A stretch of 64,000 bases of DNA from Leucaena leucocephala (GCA_037074615.1 CM073560.1:689501-753500), one strand, 5' to 3'; numbered from the stretch's first letter, positions 11,694 through 24,576 are shown. Program-made: numbers and translations. Notes: generated by a model from the sequence alone, not told the origin.

Positions 11694-12094
11694 TTAAACG
11701 GTGCGCCGAAACGCTTCGGAAGAAAAAACCCGGTTTAATCTCAAATTAAACCCACCAGTTCCCCACCCCTGGTTAAAGTGTTCTACTTCAAGATTTCTAT
11801 TTCCGATTTCCCACCCTCCTATTTCGCGCAGAAACGTACAAATGCTCCTCCCGTTCAACTTGCGTTGCTCGAAGCCGTAGCCAGCCACCATAGTCGCAAG
11901 CTATATCTTTTCTATGTATTGTTTCATTCTAAATGAATCTCTGTTGTGTATGGATTGATGAAGGATGTTTTATTTTGGCTTTTCTATGATCTTGAAAATC
12001 TCAGACCCATTACTGCCTTTCTACCGTTTGTGCTTGTTTGCCGGATAAAGACTGTTCAGTATATTGGGTGCAACAGAGCTCAGGCGAATACTCA
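11694..12094 (+). other. PPR gene upstream region
   Basis: A short stretch between the right end of the Harbinger element and the PPR start. It must contain the PPR promoter or leader unless the element contributes to it. No clear TATA box is seen. There is no ATG in the PPR frame between 12038 and 12094. Confidence 0.4.
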
Positions 12095-13816
12095 ATGATG
12101 AAAAGAAGGACAATGTCTCATTCCCATGAAATTCTCAATCTCATCCAAAAGATGGTGAAACTCCCACCAAATAAAGCCCTCTTCTTCTTTAATCGCTCAA
12201 CCAACCAAGGAGTTCGTCACACCGACCAATCGATATCCTTCATCTTAAACCATCTCCTCACTTCTGGCATGCTAGCTGAAGCCCAATCTCTACTTGTGCG
12301 GATGATCTCTGGACAATTCTTCTGTAAGTTCTCTCCATCTTCACTTATGGATCAGCTAACTGAAACCTGCTACTTTTCAGAGACAACATGTGGTCTTCTT
12401 CATGAAGCACTTGTTAATGCCTATCTCCATTCTAAATTACATAATCAAGCCCTCTGTATCTTTAAACAGATGATTGACAAGGGCATTGTTCCTAGACCAA
12501 AAACGTTCAATAATATGTTGAGCTCACTTGTTAGGTCCAATTGTTTTGGAGAAGCATGGCGGATTTTTAATGAAGCAAAGGGTAAGCCTATGCTAGATGT
12601 ATACAGTTTTGGGATTTTGATCCGGGGTTGTTGCGAAGCTGGTGACATTATTAAAGCTTTTCAACTTTTTGCTCACTTGGAAGAGTTGGCATGGCCTCCA
12701 AATGTTGTCATATACACTACATTGATTAATGGGTGCTTCAAGAATGGTGATTTTCAACTGGCAAAGAAGTTGTATTACACGATGGAGAAGTTGGGTCTAG
12801 TTCCCAGTCCTCATACCTACACGGTATTAATCAATGGGTTTTTCAAGCAAGGGCTAAAGAACGAAGGATTTCAAATGTATGAGACCATGAAGCGAAATCA
12901 AGTTGTCCCCAATACTTATACGTACAACTGTGTGATTAATGAACACTGCAATGACGGGAACATGGATGAAGCCTTTAAGGTGTTCGAAGAAATGCGTTGC
13001 AAAGGTGTGGCATGTGGTGTGGTGACATATAATATTTTGACTTGTGGGTTGTGTCGAGTGAAGAAGCACTGGGAAGCTTTGAAGTTGCTTGATCAAGTAA
13101 ACAGTGTTGGTCTAAGTCCTAATGTAATCACATATAACACGCTAATAAAGGGCTTCTGTGAGGCTGGAAAGATGGACGTTGCAGTTAGACTATTCAACAA
13201 ACTGAAGCTAAACGGACCAACTCCCTCCTTAGTCACATATAATACATTGATCGCAGGACATGCCAGGACTGGGAATTTAGAAAAAACTCTTCACTTGGTA
13301 AGGGAAATGGAAGAGAGAAGCCTTGCTCCTTCCCAAGTAACATATACAACAATACTTGATGGCTTTGTAAGGCTAAATGAGATTGAGAAAGCATTTGGGA
13401 TTCTCTCTTTTATGGAAAAGTCTGGTTTGGCTTCAGATGTTTGCACTTACAGTGTCCTAATACATGGCTTATGTACCAGCGGCCGTATGGAAGAAGCATC
13501 AAGATTGTTCAGATCAATGGGTGACAAGAACATAAAACCAAACAGTGTGATATATAACATCTTGATTCATGGTTACTGCAAACAAGGAAACTCCTATAGG
13601 GCCCTAAGGTTGGTTGAAGAAATGGTGGAGAGTGGAATGGTGCCAAATGTGGCCAGTTACAGCTTGACCATCAGAGTTCTTTGCAAGGATGAGAAGTGGG
13701 AGGAAGCTGAGATACTTCTGAGAGAGATGGTGAATTCAGGATTACAGCCATCAGTGTCTTTGTCCAATTTAATTTCTGAAGCCAGAAGTGGCATAGTGAG
13801 TGCTCGCAGTTGCTGA
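12095..13816 (+). CDS. P-class pentatricopeptide repeat protein, 573 aa
   Basis: An intronless gene, as usual for PPR proteins. From about residue 120 to the end there are some 12 tandem 35-residue PPR motifs, recognisable by repeated VTYNTLI.G.C..G...EA..LF..M...G..P..-type blocks (e.g. VVTYNILTCGLCRVKKHWEA). No E, DYW or other editing domain follows the repeats, so it is P class. P-class PPRs bind organelle RNA and act in stabilisation, splicing or translation in mitochondria or chloroplasts. The first ATG in frame is at 12095; upstream in-frame codons lack an ATG. The N-terminus is basic but is not a clear transit peptide by eye. The overall order resembles Arabidopsis At4g11690-type proteins from memory, which needs checking. 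Confidence 0.9.
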   Translation: MMKRRTMSHSHEILNLIQKMVKLPPNKALFFFNRSTNQGVRHTDQSISFILNHLLTSGMLAEAQSLLVRMISGQFFCKFSPSSLMDQLTETCYFSETTCGLLHEALVNAYLHSKLHNQALCIFKQMIDKGIVPRPKTFNNMLSSLVRSNCFGEAWRIFNEAKGKPMLDVYSFGILIRGCCEAGDIIKAFQLFAHLEELAWPPNVVIYTTLINGCFKNGDFQLAKKLYYTMEKLGLVPSPHTYTVLINGFFKQGLKNEGFQMYETMKRNQVVPNTYTYNCVINEHCNDGNMDEAFKVFEEMRCKGVACGVVTYNILTCGLCRVKKHWEALKLLDQVNSVGLSPNVITYNTLIKGFCEAGKMDVAVRLFNKLKLNGPTPSLVTYNTLIAGHARTGNLEKTLHLVREMEERSLAPSQVTYTTILDGFVRLNEIEKAFGILSFMEKSGLASDVCTYSVLIHGLCTSGRMEEASRLFRSMGDKNIKPNSVIYNILIHGYCKQGNSYRALRLVEEMVESGMVPNVASYSLTIRVLCKDEKWEEAEILLREMVNSGLQPSVSLSNLISEARSGIVSARSC

Positions 13817-14523
13817 GAATTTTTTAATGTACTAATGTTTACATTCTTTGAAACGTTTCTCTGTAAATCAAAAGTTATAATTATGATCATTCAGGCCCTT
13901 TTCACATCTTAATGTTTTTGCCCCTCGAAGATGATTAATGAATTGGTCCCTCTTCTGATGTACAATAAATTCATTAAGAAAAAATGGTCCCAACATTAGT
14001 CCAAACTGAGATTTGAGTCTTCCGGCGCCTATCGTATCAGCTTAAGATTTTCTTTTTGTTCATCCTTTTTTATCTTAATTTTAGTATTTATATCATGATT
14101 TTATAATTTTATTCAAATATTTTTCAGATTTTATTATGTAAAATAAGAATATAATAATATATTTATCATTAAGATTGTTTTTTTACCTGATAGTTGGGTT
14201 GAGTTGAGCCGTTATCAGAACTTACTACATCATTGTATATCTTAAGATTTGATTAACAAAAATTAGAATGTAAAAATGAGCTATTAAGAACTATAAAATT
14301 TTCAAAAAGAAAATCGAGAATTCAGATATAGAAGTAAATTAAAATTAAAATAGTCAATATCATAATTATGATTTTTTATTGGATAAGACTACCTTTATAT
14401 GTCCACACGCTTAATGGTGGTGATCCACTTTTATGAAGATATCTATATTCATATTGGGGTAACATACTGCAAAGTTCAAAAGAAATGGTATTCTTGCTTG
14501 GTATGCATCCTCCTGAGGTACTT
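13817..14523. other. Spacer between convergent PPR and P450 genes
   Basis: This holds the 3' untranslated regions of the two convergent genes and AT-rich sequence. No other feature is seen. Confidence 0.5.
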
Positions 14524-17500
14524 TTACAGTGGCTCAACCATAATTGGATATTTGTTCTTTGGCATCCGTACAAGAGTTGGCTGCACACTATTATCTTTCT
14601 CCAGAGGCTTCCACCTGTCACACCACTAGAGAGATTAATCGCAGATGTAATCATTGTATCAGAGATTCTCATGTAAAGTGGTGTGGATTAGGGGTGTGTT
14701 TGGATTAGCTTCTGGAGAATAGATTCTGGGAAGAATAGATTCTGGAGAATAGATTCTGGGAAGAATAGATTCTGGAGAATAGATTTTGGGTAGAATAGAT
14801 TTTGGAAAGAATAGATTTTGGGAATAAAGATGTTTGGATGATTAGTAGTAGAATCACTTTTTATATTAGTAAATTACTAAAAAGGGTATGATATGATTAA
14901 AAGTAAGAGAGATGAAAGATGATAGAGAAGAAAGAGGAGAGGGAAGAGAGTGTAGAGAGGAGAGAGAAAAAGAGAGATAAGAGAGGAGAGAGGAAAGAGA
15001 AAAAGAGAGATAAGAGAAGAGAGAGGAGAGATAATAAAGAAAAGAGAGGAGAGAGGAGAGAGGAGAGAGGAGAGAGGGTGTAAGAAAAAGTAAAGGTATA
15101 ATAGTAATTGGATAATCCAAAACCTAGGTTTCAAAAGAAAAAGCTATTTTCAGTAGCTTATTCAAAACCTAAGTTTCAAATCGAGGTTTTGTCCAAAATC
15201 AATTCTCAACAAAAATTGCCGTTTGTGTAAAAATTTTCCAAACCGAGGTTTTGCCCCAGAATCTATTCTCAAACGTGGACCCAAACAGGCACTAGGTCAA
15301 TCATAATTATAATAATATATAAGCATGTTATGTGAACATTCACATTTGTCTGCATTGACTGATATACTTTTCTCTGTTCTCATCTTACTTGTATCTGGTG
15401 ACCAGGTGATGAATGAAAACACAAATTTCAATCTTAGCCAGGTTCATTCCAGGGCACATGCGTGGCCCACTACCAAATCCCAGAAAGCTGAAAGGCTTTA
15501 AGGTTGCCTGCAATTCAGAGACATAGAGATTCAGATATATGTGCGCGTATACATATGTATATATATGTAGAGAGAGAGAGAGAGGGAGAGAGTTGCGTGG
15601 AAGGAGATTACATCAAATCTTGAAGGATCAAACTTTTGAGGATCTGGGAAAACCTCTGGGTCATGGTGTATGGAAAACACATCTAGATTGATTGACCAAC
15701 CTTTCTTAATTTTGTATCCTGTAAAATCCAACATTAATGTTGTATCTATCACATTAACGTTATTATGAAGAAAAAAGAAACATTAATGCCATACCATCAA
15801 TTTCGAAATCCAGGGAAGCTTTTCTAGAGTACCAAGGTAGTATTGTAGCTCTTCGCAGTGTTTCACTAATCACCTAAAGATCAATAATGGCCAAACATCA
15901 GAATAATCTTTTGAAATTCTGATGCTACTATTGAAGCTAACAACAAAATAACTTGTTTTTAATGAAGTGCTCACTTTGGCTGTGTAAGGCATGTTATTCA
16001 CTTCAGACCATGTAAGATCTGTGCCATCCTTTCTATTTGCTATGATTTGCATGTGTTCCTCCTGCAAAACCAAACATCAGAATTTGAGATTTCAGACTCA
16101 TCAAACCACAGAAAATGATTTGTACTGTGTCCTTATAATAAGAAATTACTCTCAGTTGTTCCAAAACTGCAGTATTTTCTTCCAGGAATTTGATGAGCCA
16201 AGTGAGAGCAGCAGTTGTAGTGTCATGGCCTGCAACCAGCAAAGTTAGTATATTGTCCTTCAATTGCTTATCTGTAAGTTTATTTTCACTGTCTTCTTCA
16301 TCTGCCACTTTGGTGTGTTTCATAATCAGGGACCCTAAGAAATCCTGTTGAAACTCTTCACCACTTCTCCTTCTGGAAATTGTGGAATCTAACATCGCAT
16401 ACATCCTATCTCGGGCCTGATCAAATAAAACACTAAAGTTATCATCACTTTCAACCATATATCTAGGCAACCTAATTTAGCTTGCTCATTGTCAAGAGTC
16501 CCATATCGGTAAGCTTAACTTGATAGACTCATAAGGCCTTATAAGGCCCTTACTCCAAGGCAAACTTCCCTATATGGGATTTATGGCTCTCATACAACAT
16601 TCATGATTTCAATAAAAATAAAACACTTAAAGTTCATATCGGTTTCAGATCATCTTATTGATAGATTTTATTGTCAAGATTACACAAGCCAACTAAATCG
16701 GGTCCAACTTGGATTTTAGCCTATTGGCCCAAATATGAGGGCCAAGTTTATGCTCATTATATCAGACCAGGTATAATCATGGGCCAACCCAGCTCAACAA
16801 TAGCTCTTTAACATATGGTTATATACTACTTGTCATACCTGGATACCACGATGAAAAGCTGTTCCTGGAACCTTGAAAGGCATAGATGCAAATGATGATG
16901 AAATGATCTTGAAATTGGCACGGAATTTTTCTTGCTCTTCCCCTGTAGGCTCTAAGCTCATGATCATGTGTCCAATCACTTTCAGGGTAAACTGCAATAT
17001 TCAGTTAATGACTTAGTATAGTATAGTATGATATAGCTGAAATATGCTGTATTTTGATGCCATATTGAGTTATTGACACTTAACCGTAGAAGCCTCTTCA
17101 AGAACCAGAACTTTTCTTCCAGACCATTTATGTAATGTTTCCATGGCCTGATTATTGATGAAATGAAAATACTTTTTCAGACCATCCACTGATAAGGGTT
17201 CAGCAATGAGCCTCCTAAGCCTTTTATGTGCCTCTCCTGTGGTTTGAAGCAAGCTGGTGGGGCCTAGAACTTGCTGTCCTGTGTAGAACAAGTTCAAGCT
17301 CACAATTCCATCCTTCCCAGTTAACAGTATCTTGCTTGCTTCTCTACCAGTCATGAACACAGTGAACCTCCCCAGCACAAAGCTCTTGAACACATTCCCA
17401 AATCTATCAGCAAGTTTTGGAAGTTAGGAATCAAAACTGAATGTTATGATCACAACTCTAAAGGGAGAGCTTATCTCAAAAAAATTGGTCTATTGGATAG

Positions 17501-17939
17501 GGGAGTTTCACACTACGGCACTTGACTCGGCCACTTGCCATTCATAATTTTAGGTAGATAGCACTCTCATGAATATTTGAAAGCACATTTGTTATGATCA
17601 CAAGTCTAAAGAGAGTGATCATCCCAAAAGACTAGCCTATTGAGTAGGAGATTCCTTTGAACTTATAAATCATACTTCAATAGTGAAACATTAATTTAGC
17701 TGAAACTTATGAAGTTTGATTAATTGAGATTGTTGTTACCTTTGCTGTCTGGTATTCATGAAGTTGAAGATACCAGAAGGACTTGAGAAGTCAGAGATGA
17801 AAGAGAAGCTCTCACCCACAATAGGCCAACCAAGGCTGCCTGGTATGCCTTCCATTTCTTTTGGTGATCGGCTTTTGTAAAGCAACCACACAACTGATAG
17901 CCCTAATATGGCACATATCATTAACATCACAAAACTCAT
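14524..17939 (-). CDS. CYP722C-like cytochrome P450, 473 aa, nine exons
   Basis: Exons (high to low): 17939-17740, 17403-17085, 16991-16839, 16416-16150, 16061-15975, 15873-15795, 15718-15612, 15507-15389, 14614-14524; total 1422 bp. An N-terminal membrane anchor (residues 3-20) is followed by the proline-rich hinge GIPGSLGWPIVGE. The I-helix AGHDTT is at 286-291, the ExxR pair at E346/R349, and the heme-binding loop FGSGPRMCPG at 415-424 with Cys422 as iron ligand. Blocks such as VLGPTSLLQTTGEAHKRLRR and IMSLEPTGEEQEKF match the CYP722 family as I remember it, subfamily C in particular. CYP722C enzymes convert carlactonoic acid to orobanchol or 5-deoxystrigol in strigolactone biosynthesis. 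The P450 fold is certain and the subfamily is likely. The last intron (15388-14615) carries a 0.6-kb transposon-like insert. A 16480-16835 intron and an intron with diverged direct repeats (17459-17660) are otherwise unremarkable. Confidence 0.85.
14691..15294. mobile_element. Non-autonomous TIR element in P450 intron 8
   Basis: The left end GTGTGTTTGGATTAG and the right end (reverse complement AGTGCCTGTTTGGGTCC) are similar and inverted, and both are followed inward by an AGAATAGATTCTGGG-type block (two to three copies on the left, one on the right). The centre is a purine-rich GAGAGAGG stretch (about 14900-15080). There is no coding capacity; the CT-rich open frames on the minus strand are compositional. 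The element fills most of the 774-bp last intron of the P450 gene. The superfamily is uncertain because the target duplication is unclear. Confidence 0.65.
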
Positions 17940-18017
17940 TAGCTCTATTAATATGTCTTCAACTTGTTCTGCTTAGGGCATTTGTATTGTATTTCAGACT
18001 CAGATCATAACCAGAGA

Positions 18018-18030
18018 CTTATATATATAG
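18018..18030 (-). promoter_or_regulatory. Probable TATA box of the P450 gene
   Basis: On the minus strand the sequence CTATATATATAAG lies about 80 bp upstream of the P450 ATG at 17939, a usual TATA distance for a plant gene with a short leader. It is the best TATA match in the region. Confidence 0.5.
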
Positions 18031-18049
18031 TCGAAAGAATCTATATTCG

Positions 18050-19529
18050 AGGCCATGTTTGTTGGGTAGGATCTTTGGAGGCATCGAGTGTTCTCTTTGT
18101 TCTTGTTGGTATCAATCCATTATATTAATTAATTAATAATTAATTTCTTGGTAAATATCTTCGGAGTTGTGTCTTCTTGGAGAGCACCAATATATAATTC
18201 TTTATGATCGTTATTTAGTATGATGTATGTATGATTAAAACATGGCTCTCATTGACCGTACTAATCATTTGCCGTCCTTGAGCATTCTATGAAATTTAAA
18301 TCGTTTATTTATTGTATTTTTGCTCTGAAAGGTAATAATTATAGCTCTTTTATGGCCATTGGTCAAAATCTTCGATAAAGAATATATAACAATGACAAAG
18401 ATATAATAAATATTTATATATTGGATAAATTGTGAAATACAATAAAATATAATTATGAGATAACTCACGTGTAATTAATTACAATTGTACTATGGGGAAA
18501 AAAATCTAGAATCATGATTATATTTACCTAAAAATAAAATTCATAACACTATATGAATACTACTTCCCTTGAATTGTGTGCTTTTTATCTATTTTTTATT
18601 TAATCAATATATAATTTTTTTTAAAATTTAGAGTGTAAATGATTTTTATTCCTTCTAACAAATATGTTTATCAAGATTTAAACTTATATTATTAAATAAA
18701 TCCGTTTACCAATTCCGGTAAATTACTTTTAATTTACCCCCTAATATTCCGTTAGGGCAGACCCGGGTTAATCTTTAAGACATTCCGCTATTATCAGTTT
18801 AAAACTACTTAGTTAGAGAAGTCTTATCGGTCTCCAGTGACTAGTAGATCAGTTTTATCACTCTGAATTTTAAAAAATTAATGGGAAAATTTTATTTTAA
18901 AATTTTCTTCCATCTCAATTTTTTTGAACACTTCAATCATAAATAAAGAATGTGATGCTTTGGTAAGAAGGTTAAAATGCAAAGATCAACAGGTCAAAGG
19001 TCGATTTAAATATCAGAGTTTATCATCACTTTCTATTGTGCAAAAAACAAAATTGAAACTGTGACAAGTCTGAAATCATACTTGGTAAGCCACCTTAAAG
19101 GAAAGGGAAAAGTCATCACAAAAAGATAAAATCATTTTTAGATCTTCTAAAGAAAAAAAAAAACAGAACACCACCTTGAAAACAATCATATGACTTGCTA
19201 TGTGTGATTATGATGGCAGTATTATTCAGAAGCTGCATATTCAAATAGATAATTTCATTCAACAACTATCAACCACACAGTTCAAGCTATCTACATCATG
19301 TTGTTAAAACCTGTGATTCTACCCTAGAACTGCAGAAAATACACACAGGAACAGACTATGCTTTTTCCCTAAACAGAATATCGAAAACACAATACAGAGA
19401 CAGAGAGGACCCTGAACTGCACAATGATGATCTTCACAAGCCTCACCATTAATACATATATATATGTACATGATGCTGCTTGTGATGAATTTTTCCTATA
19501 ACCAATGATTTAGTGCAAATATTTATGAG
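18050..19529. other. P450 upstream region and bZIP 3' flank
   Basis: AT-rich DNA with no coding exon. A stretch at about 18700-18870 has a different, more mixed composition and may be an old transposon fragment. From about 19290 to 19529 lies the 3' untranslated region of the bZIP gene. Confidence 0.4.
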
Positions 19530-22500
19530 CTAGTTCTTGCCATTGAAATCCAAGAAGTCCGGGCCAGGCTGCCCGTTGAAAGGTTGATCAGCGGATGACG
19601 GAGGCATGCCGGGCTGTGATTGCTGTTGTTGTTCCTGCTGGGATGGAGGATTAGGAAGATGTTGCAACGCTAACTGAGAAGCAAATTGAGAGAGAAACCC
19701 ACCATAAGAAGGGTTGACATTCATGGCAGCCATTTGACTACTTTGTAGCTTCAGGCGCTGCAGTTCTTCCTTCAATGTTTCATTCAGCGCTGCGAGCACC
19801 AATATGTTTGTCTATGTTAGCATCCACAAGATTAACTTAAAAAAGGGGGGCAATTTATTGTGAAATCTTACATAAACAATCTAATCACTAAAAAGTCCCT
19901 TGAGTCGTCAACATGCTATGACCTATCATCATTGCATTCACCAGGTCTTATCATTGTTATGTTGCTCACTTGTTGTGATACTTTTTAGTGGTTAATTGCT
20001 TATATAGAACTGTACAGTAATTTTTCTAAAAAAAAGCATAGGAATATCCAAGAAATGGGAAGGCACAATTTCAATTTTCATCAAATGACACTATGTCGAA
20101 GGCATAAACAACTCTGGAACACAGCATACCATCTCTAAGCTGTGCTTGTTGTTCCATAGCCTCTAAGCGCAGTTTAAGCTCCTTATTCTCATGGGTCAAA
20201 CCTGTAGTGTCTCTCTGCATCATATGAGATAGAATTAGTTTATGATAGTTCTTCAGCTTTTTTCTCAGAGGTACCCATGTTCAAGACATTTTAGGAGTTA
20301 AAATTATTATCATTAAAAAATCATTATAGCCATTAGATTATATAAAGGGTTTCCCAATCCACCTGACAGAATACTCTACCAACTTGCTATGCAGTAGCAA
20401 CAAAGTGATGTTGCATTTTAGCCATTAGATTATACATCAAGACAGTTAATACTCCTCTAAACAAATGTAGCTTTCAGAGTAAATAACTGAAACATCGTAT
20501 AAGGATCATTCATAATGAAACAATTTAGGGATCTCCCTCGGCTCAGAGCAAGCATTTGTCATAAATGAGTAAAATCACAAACACAAACCAAAACGTTGTG
20601 CAGACTAATAGTAGCATGAAATTTTCAATTATAGACGTTAGCATTCAGAGCATCTACTTCATAGACAGATCATTAATTTGAAGACAAAACATACACAATA
20701 GAAGGAATCAAGAAGAACCTGATTCCTTTCCTCATCTCCTTCATGAAAACCAGTAACGCCTAGGACTTACGAGGCACAATACTAATCACTAGATGGATCA
20801 GGGATGCACTTGTATCAGTAATTTTAATCATACACATAATCAGGTCAAGAGCAATTTCATGCTTAAACCACACAAAAAAAGCCTAAGGAGTGTTCTATCA
20901 TGGTTGTAGGAATCGTCTCCTTCTTTATTCAAGATGCGCAGTTTGAGTAGCATTGCCACGAATACAAATCACAAGATGGATAAGGGATGCACTTATATCA
21001 GTGCCCGAATCCCCAAACTCATGAAGCAAATCGAAACGCTGGTTTGCAGCATTCCAACAATCTGGAACAATCTTTTTTGTCCAGTCCCCCATGACCTGAT
21101 GGACTCAATAGCTGAAAGTGACTAGTATTTCAGCTAGATAAGTCTTAAAATTTCTAGTTTATGTGATGGCTTTGAAAAAGGTGAAGAAAGATGCTTCTTA
21201 GTTAACCTATAATTCAAGTTATGAGGTATTTTATTAACTTACAAAGCTGTCAAATTATGCAGTGTCTAAGTTATGACTCGTGATTTTGTTTTGTCAGAAT
21301 TAATTTTTTTTTTCAATTCCTTGTTTATATTTTATCAATTTAGCCCTTTTTTGTCGTACACAAAATTTCTATAATACATTTCAAGCTGGTTCCAATTTTG
21401 TCTTTGAATCGTAAGATGCAATATAATTTACGATTCATGATTAAAATATAGGCCCCCCACATTCATGATTGGAATTGTGAATTGTTGACTACGTTCCATA
21501 TACGACAATACTGGAAGATGAGGATTCATCAGACAAAACTTTCAAGAATAGCCAGCCAACATTCCAATTCCTTGATTAACAAAGAACATGTTTCCAACAT
21601 TAAAAAGACACCAAAATAAAAAAAAAGGGGAATTTCATAAACCACAATGAACTTGGTCTGGTCCTCGCCCAAGTTATTATGTGAGAAATGTAAAGGACGT
21701 ACCTGAAGCATAGTAACCTGAGCAGAGAGGTTAGTTGCTTCATTTTGAAGCGTCTGTACCTTCCTTTCCAGCTCATTTGTGTACCGAATTTTTCTCTCCT
21801 TTGATCGCGCAGCAGATTGCCTATTAGCAAGAATCCTACAACACGGAATTTATCTAATCTTATTACATTCAGTTCATACCCGAGATTAGTTTTTAACCCA
21901 AACACCATTAAATGAAGCATGATAAGCACATAATACTTTCAAACATTATCACGAGATCAAAGTCACAAAATATATTTCTCTTGTTTCATTATCACTGATC
22001 ACCAAAGCAAACCTGGTAGCTATAAAATGGCAGCGATGATTTTTCGAAGTTGATAAAAAAAAAATGGTTTTTCCCAAAATTCAGTTGAAAAAGAAAGAGT
22101 GAAGTAGCTGGAGCAAACTGATCAACCTCCTAGCTCTCTTGGGATCAACGAGAGCAAGTTCAGAGAGCTTATCGGGAGCCATGGCCTTCTTCACACAGTC
22201 AATAGACATGGAAGAGTCGGCCTCAAAAGACAACGACGATGACCCATCCATGGAATTGCTGTGCCTATGATGACTCGGCCTTCTCTCCTCAACACCTTGC
22301 CCGCCAATTTTGTCCCCATCAACGCCACCAGTCAATCCCAGGCCGTTGAAAAAATCAGAGTCCATAGACAAGCTCCGGATATGGCCGACAGGGGAACCCG
22401 CGGGTCTGGACCGTGAATTCCTGCCGTCGGGTTCTTCCGACGGCTTTGAGACAAAATCCATGGCTGCAGGCACGCCGCAGCCGCTTGCTGTAGCGGCGGC

Positions 22501-22725
22501 GGTGAAAGGCGAGGCGTTGGTGCTGGTGGAGTTGGGCAACGCCGGCGAAGGAAGGTTGGAGATATCGAGGTCGGAAGGGTCGAAGAGGAGGAGCTCATCG
22601 AAGTTAGCGATGCGGAAGGAGGTGTCGGAGTGGGACCTACGGTGGTGGGACCCACGCTGTGGAACGTCAGGCATCTGCTCGAGGTCCACCGTCATCGGCG
22701 GCTTTCCGACGAACTTGGGGTCCAT
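19530..22725 (-). CDS. Group I bZIP transcription factor (RF2b/VIP1 class), 358 aa
   Basis: Exons: 22725-22127, 21835-21703, 20214-20130, 19789-19530; total 1077 bp. The protein begins MDPKF, has an N-terminal HHRRSHSDTSFR phospho/14-3-3-type motif, an acidic DELLLFDPSDLD segment, RSLSMDSDFF and HRHSNSMDGS motifs, then the basic region with Asn204 and the group I hallmark Lys212 (N-x7-K in place of N-x7-R). Zipper leucines fall at 222, 229, 236, 243, 250 and 257. A Gln/Pro-rich tail follows. Group I factors bind AGCTG-type or RF2-box sites and act in vascular development and in osmosensory or touch responses through 14-3-3-controlled nuclear entry. The ATG at 22725 is chosen because family members start MDPKF. 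The 5' leader contains a GA/CT run. Two related loci lie in the window (4969-6045 and 34598-36399). Confidence 0.92.
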
Positions 22726-23019
22726 GGAAGAAACTCTGCTGCTCTCTTTCTTCCAAAAGTTGGTGGGTTGGGTGAGAGAGAGGGGGAGAGATTCTTCTGG
22801 TGGTGGTGGGGTATAAATGGTGAGTGTCTGCTCGCGGGAGAGAGAGAGAGAGTGATGATTGACTAGAGGTTCAGTGGCAGAAGAAGGAACTGCGTTTGAT
22901 TTTGAAGAGCAGCACCAATTCTGACGATCGTGCTTCGACTGATGATGAATCACAAGAAAATTTGTTGACTTTTTAAACAAGTCCAAAAGTAAATTGTCTA
23001 ATGTACCGGGCAATGTTAG

Positions 23020-24109
23020 GTATTTATCATTTTATTTTATCAATTACTTCTTTATTTGGGTTTTATTGCCAACTTAAATTAAAATTAAACAAAATATTAA
23101 AAACTTGATTTTTTTCAGAATTAAACTAGAAAAAATAAAAAATACCGGGAATTTATTCTCTCTAAGCAAGGATAAATGATTGGATAAAATGAAAAAAAAT
23201 ATTGAAAGTTATCAACTTTACTTAAATTTAATCTGATAATATGTTCATCATATCTATAGATTTTGTTAGACAACAGGTGTATGAAAATTAATTTTTAATT
23301 AAATAAATTTTAATTTTGTTAAGTTATGACTAGGCGTAGAAATTGGTTACGTTTTAGTTTTAATAGACTAGGCCTGTTAAATAATAATTTGGCCTGATCC
23401 TAACCTATAACCTGTTATAGACTATTTTTTTTGCATAAACCTAGCCTGGCTTGAAGTCTGTTAATACTTACTACAACATAATAATAAAATATAAGCTATA
23501 ATATATAGAGTAACAATAAAAAAAATAATAAAATGAGTTAGTTCAGTGGTTTAATTATTACATTGTTCAATAGGTAGTAGGTTTAACACTAACTTATTAC
23601 ATATCTATATTAAATATATTTTGATAACAGGTTTAGGCCACCTGACAGGCCTAACAGGCTTTTCAAAAAATTTGAACCTGGCCTAGTAAAAAAAATAAAT
23701 TTTAATACAGACATAAATTTATATATTTTTTTAAATAAATCAGGTGAAACCGACAGGTCAAACTATAGACTCCTAACAAGTTCCTTGGCATTCTTTTATT
23801 CCTAGTTATGACCCTCGATTTCTATCTAAAAAAATATTTAACTCGATAGTAATAAGTTTTAGATGAATATACTTTAGAAACAACATAATTTAATTATTTG
23901 AACATGATTAATTTGAATTCATGTACTAATATTAACAGAGTCAATTGAATCTCGAGATCTGTGCCGTTATACTATATCCAATTATTAGATATAATTTAGT
24001 TAAATGTTTAAAATTATAAATATATTTCACAATTAGAATAAAAAATTTTAGTTTGGTGCATGTTCACGGAGTGTTCATAGGATGTGAATATTTATAATTT
24101 TTTAATTTA
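23020..24109. other. AT-rich intergenic DNA with repeat fragments
   Basis: No gene is seen. Around 23340-23790 there are repeated TAGGCCTG, CCTGACAGGCCTAACAGG-like words in an AT-rich background, which look like an old repeat whose class I cannot name. Confidence 0.4.
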
Positions 24110-24576
24110 TAGCCTGTTTGAAAATTTTATAAACTAAAATTTTAAAAAGATTTTAGGCTTAAATCTTAATTTAATTTTTTTTAAATAAACAGTTATATTT
24201 ATCTAAAAAAAAAATTAGACTAAATTATGATTTAAAACTAGAGTTTTAGATAAACTACTGAGATTAGTTTCTGCAACGGTAAAAGACTTTATAAACTACT
24301 CAATTACTATTTTATTTTTACTTTTTGTTACACTATCTCTCATCTCTCTCCTTTCTATCATCTCTCCTATATTTTCTCTACTCTTTCTCTTCTCTCCTCT
24401 CTCATCACTCTCATCTCTCATATTTTTAATAAAATAATACTCTTTATCATAATTTATCAATCACAAAAGTCCTTCTAGTAATAACTATTCAAACACTCAT
24501 TTATTCAAAATTATTTTGTTTCTATAAACTCTTCTTAAAAAATTTATTTTTAAAATTTTTATCCAAACACACGCTA
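24110..24576. mobile_element. MITE with imperfect inverted ends
   Basis: The left end ATAGCCTGTTTGAAAATTTT and the right end (reverse complement ATAGCGTGTGTTTGG followed by AAAATTTT) are inverted. The interior is AT-rich with a CTCTCT run (24335-24420) and no coding frame. The order of internal blocks resembles 584-1293, so the two are probably one family. Confidence 0.5.

Noticed and set aside
14866..15134. Ser/Leu-rich open frames on the minus strand
   Set aside because: Pure CT-rich low-complexity inside a non-autonomous transposon in an intron.
22310..22866. Open frames antisense to bZIP exon 1
   Set aside because: They overlap a well-supported exon and match no known protein.
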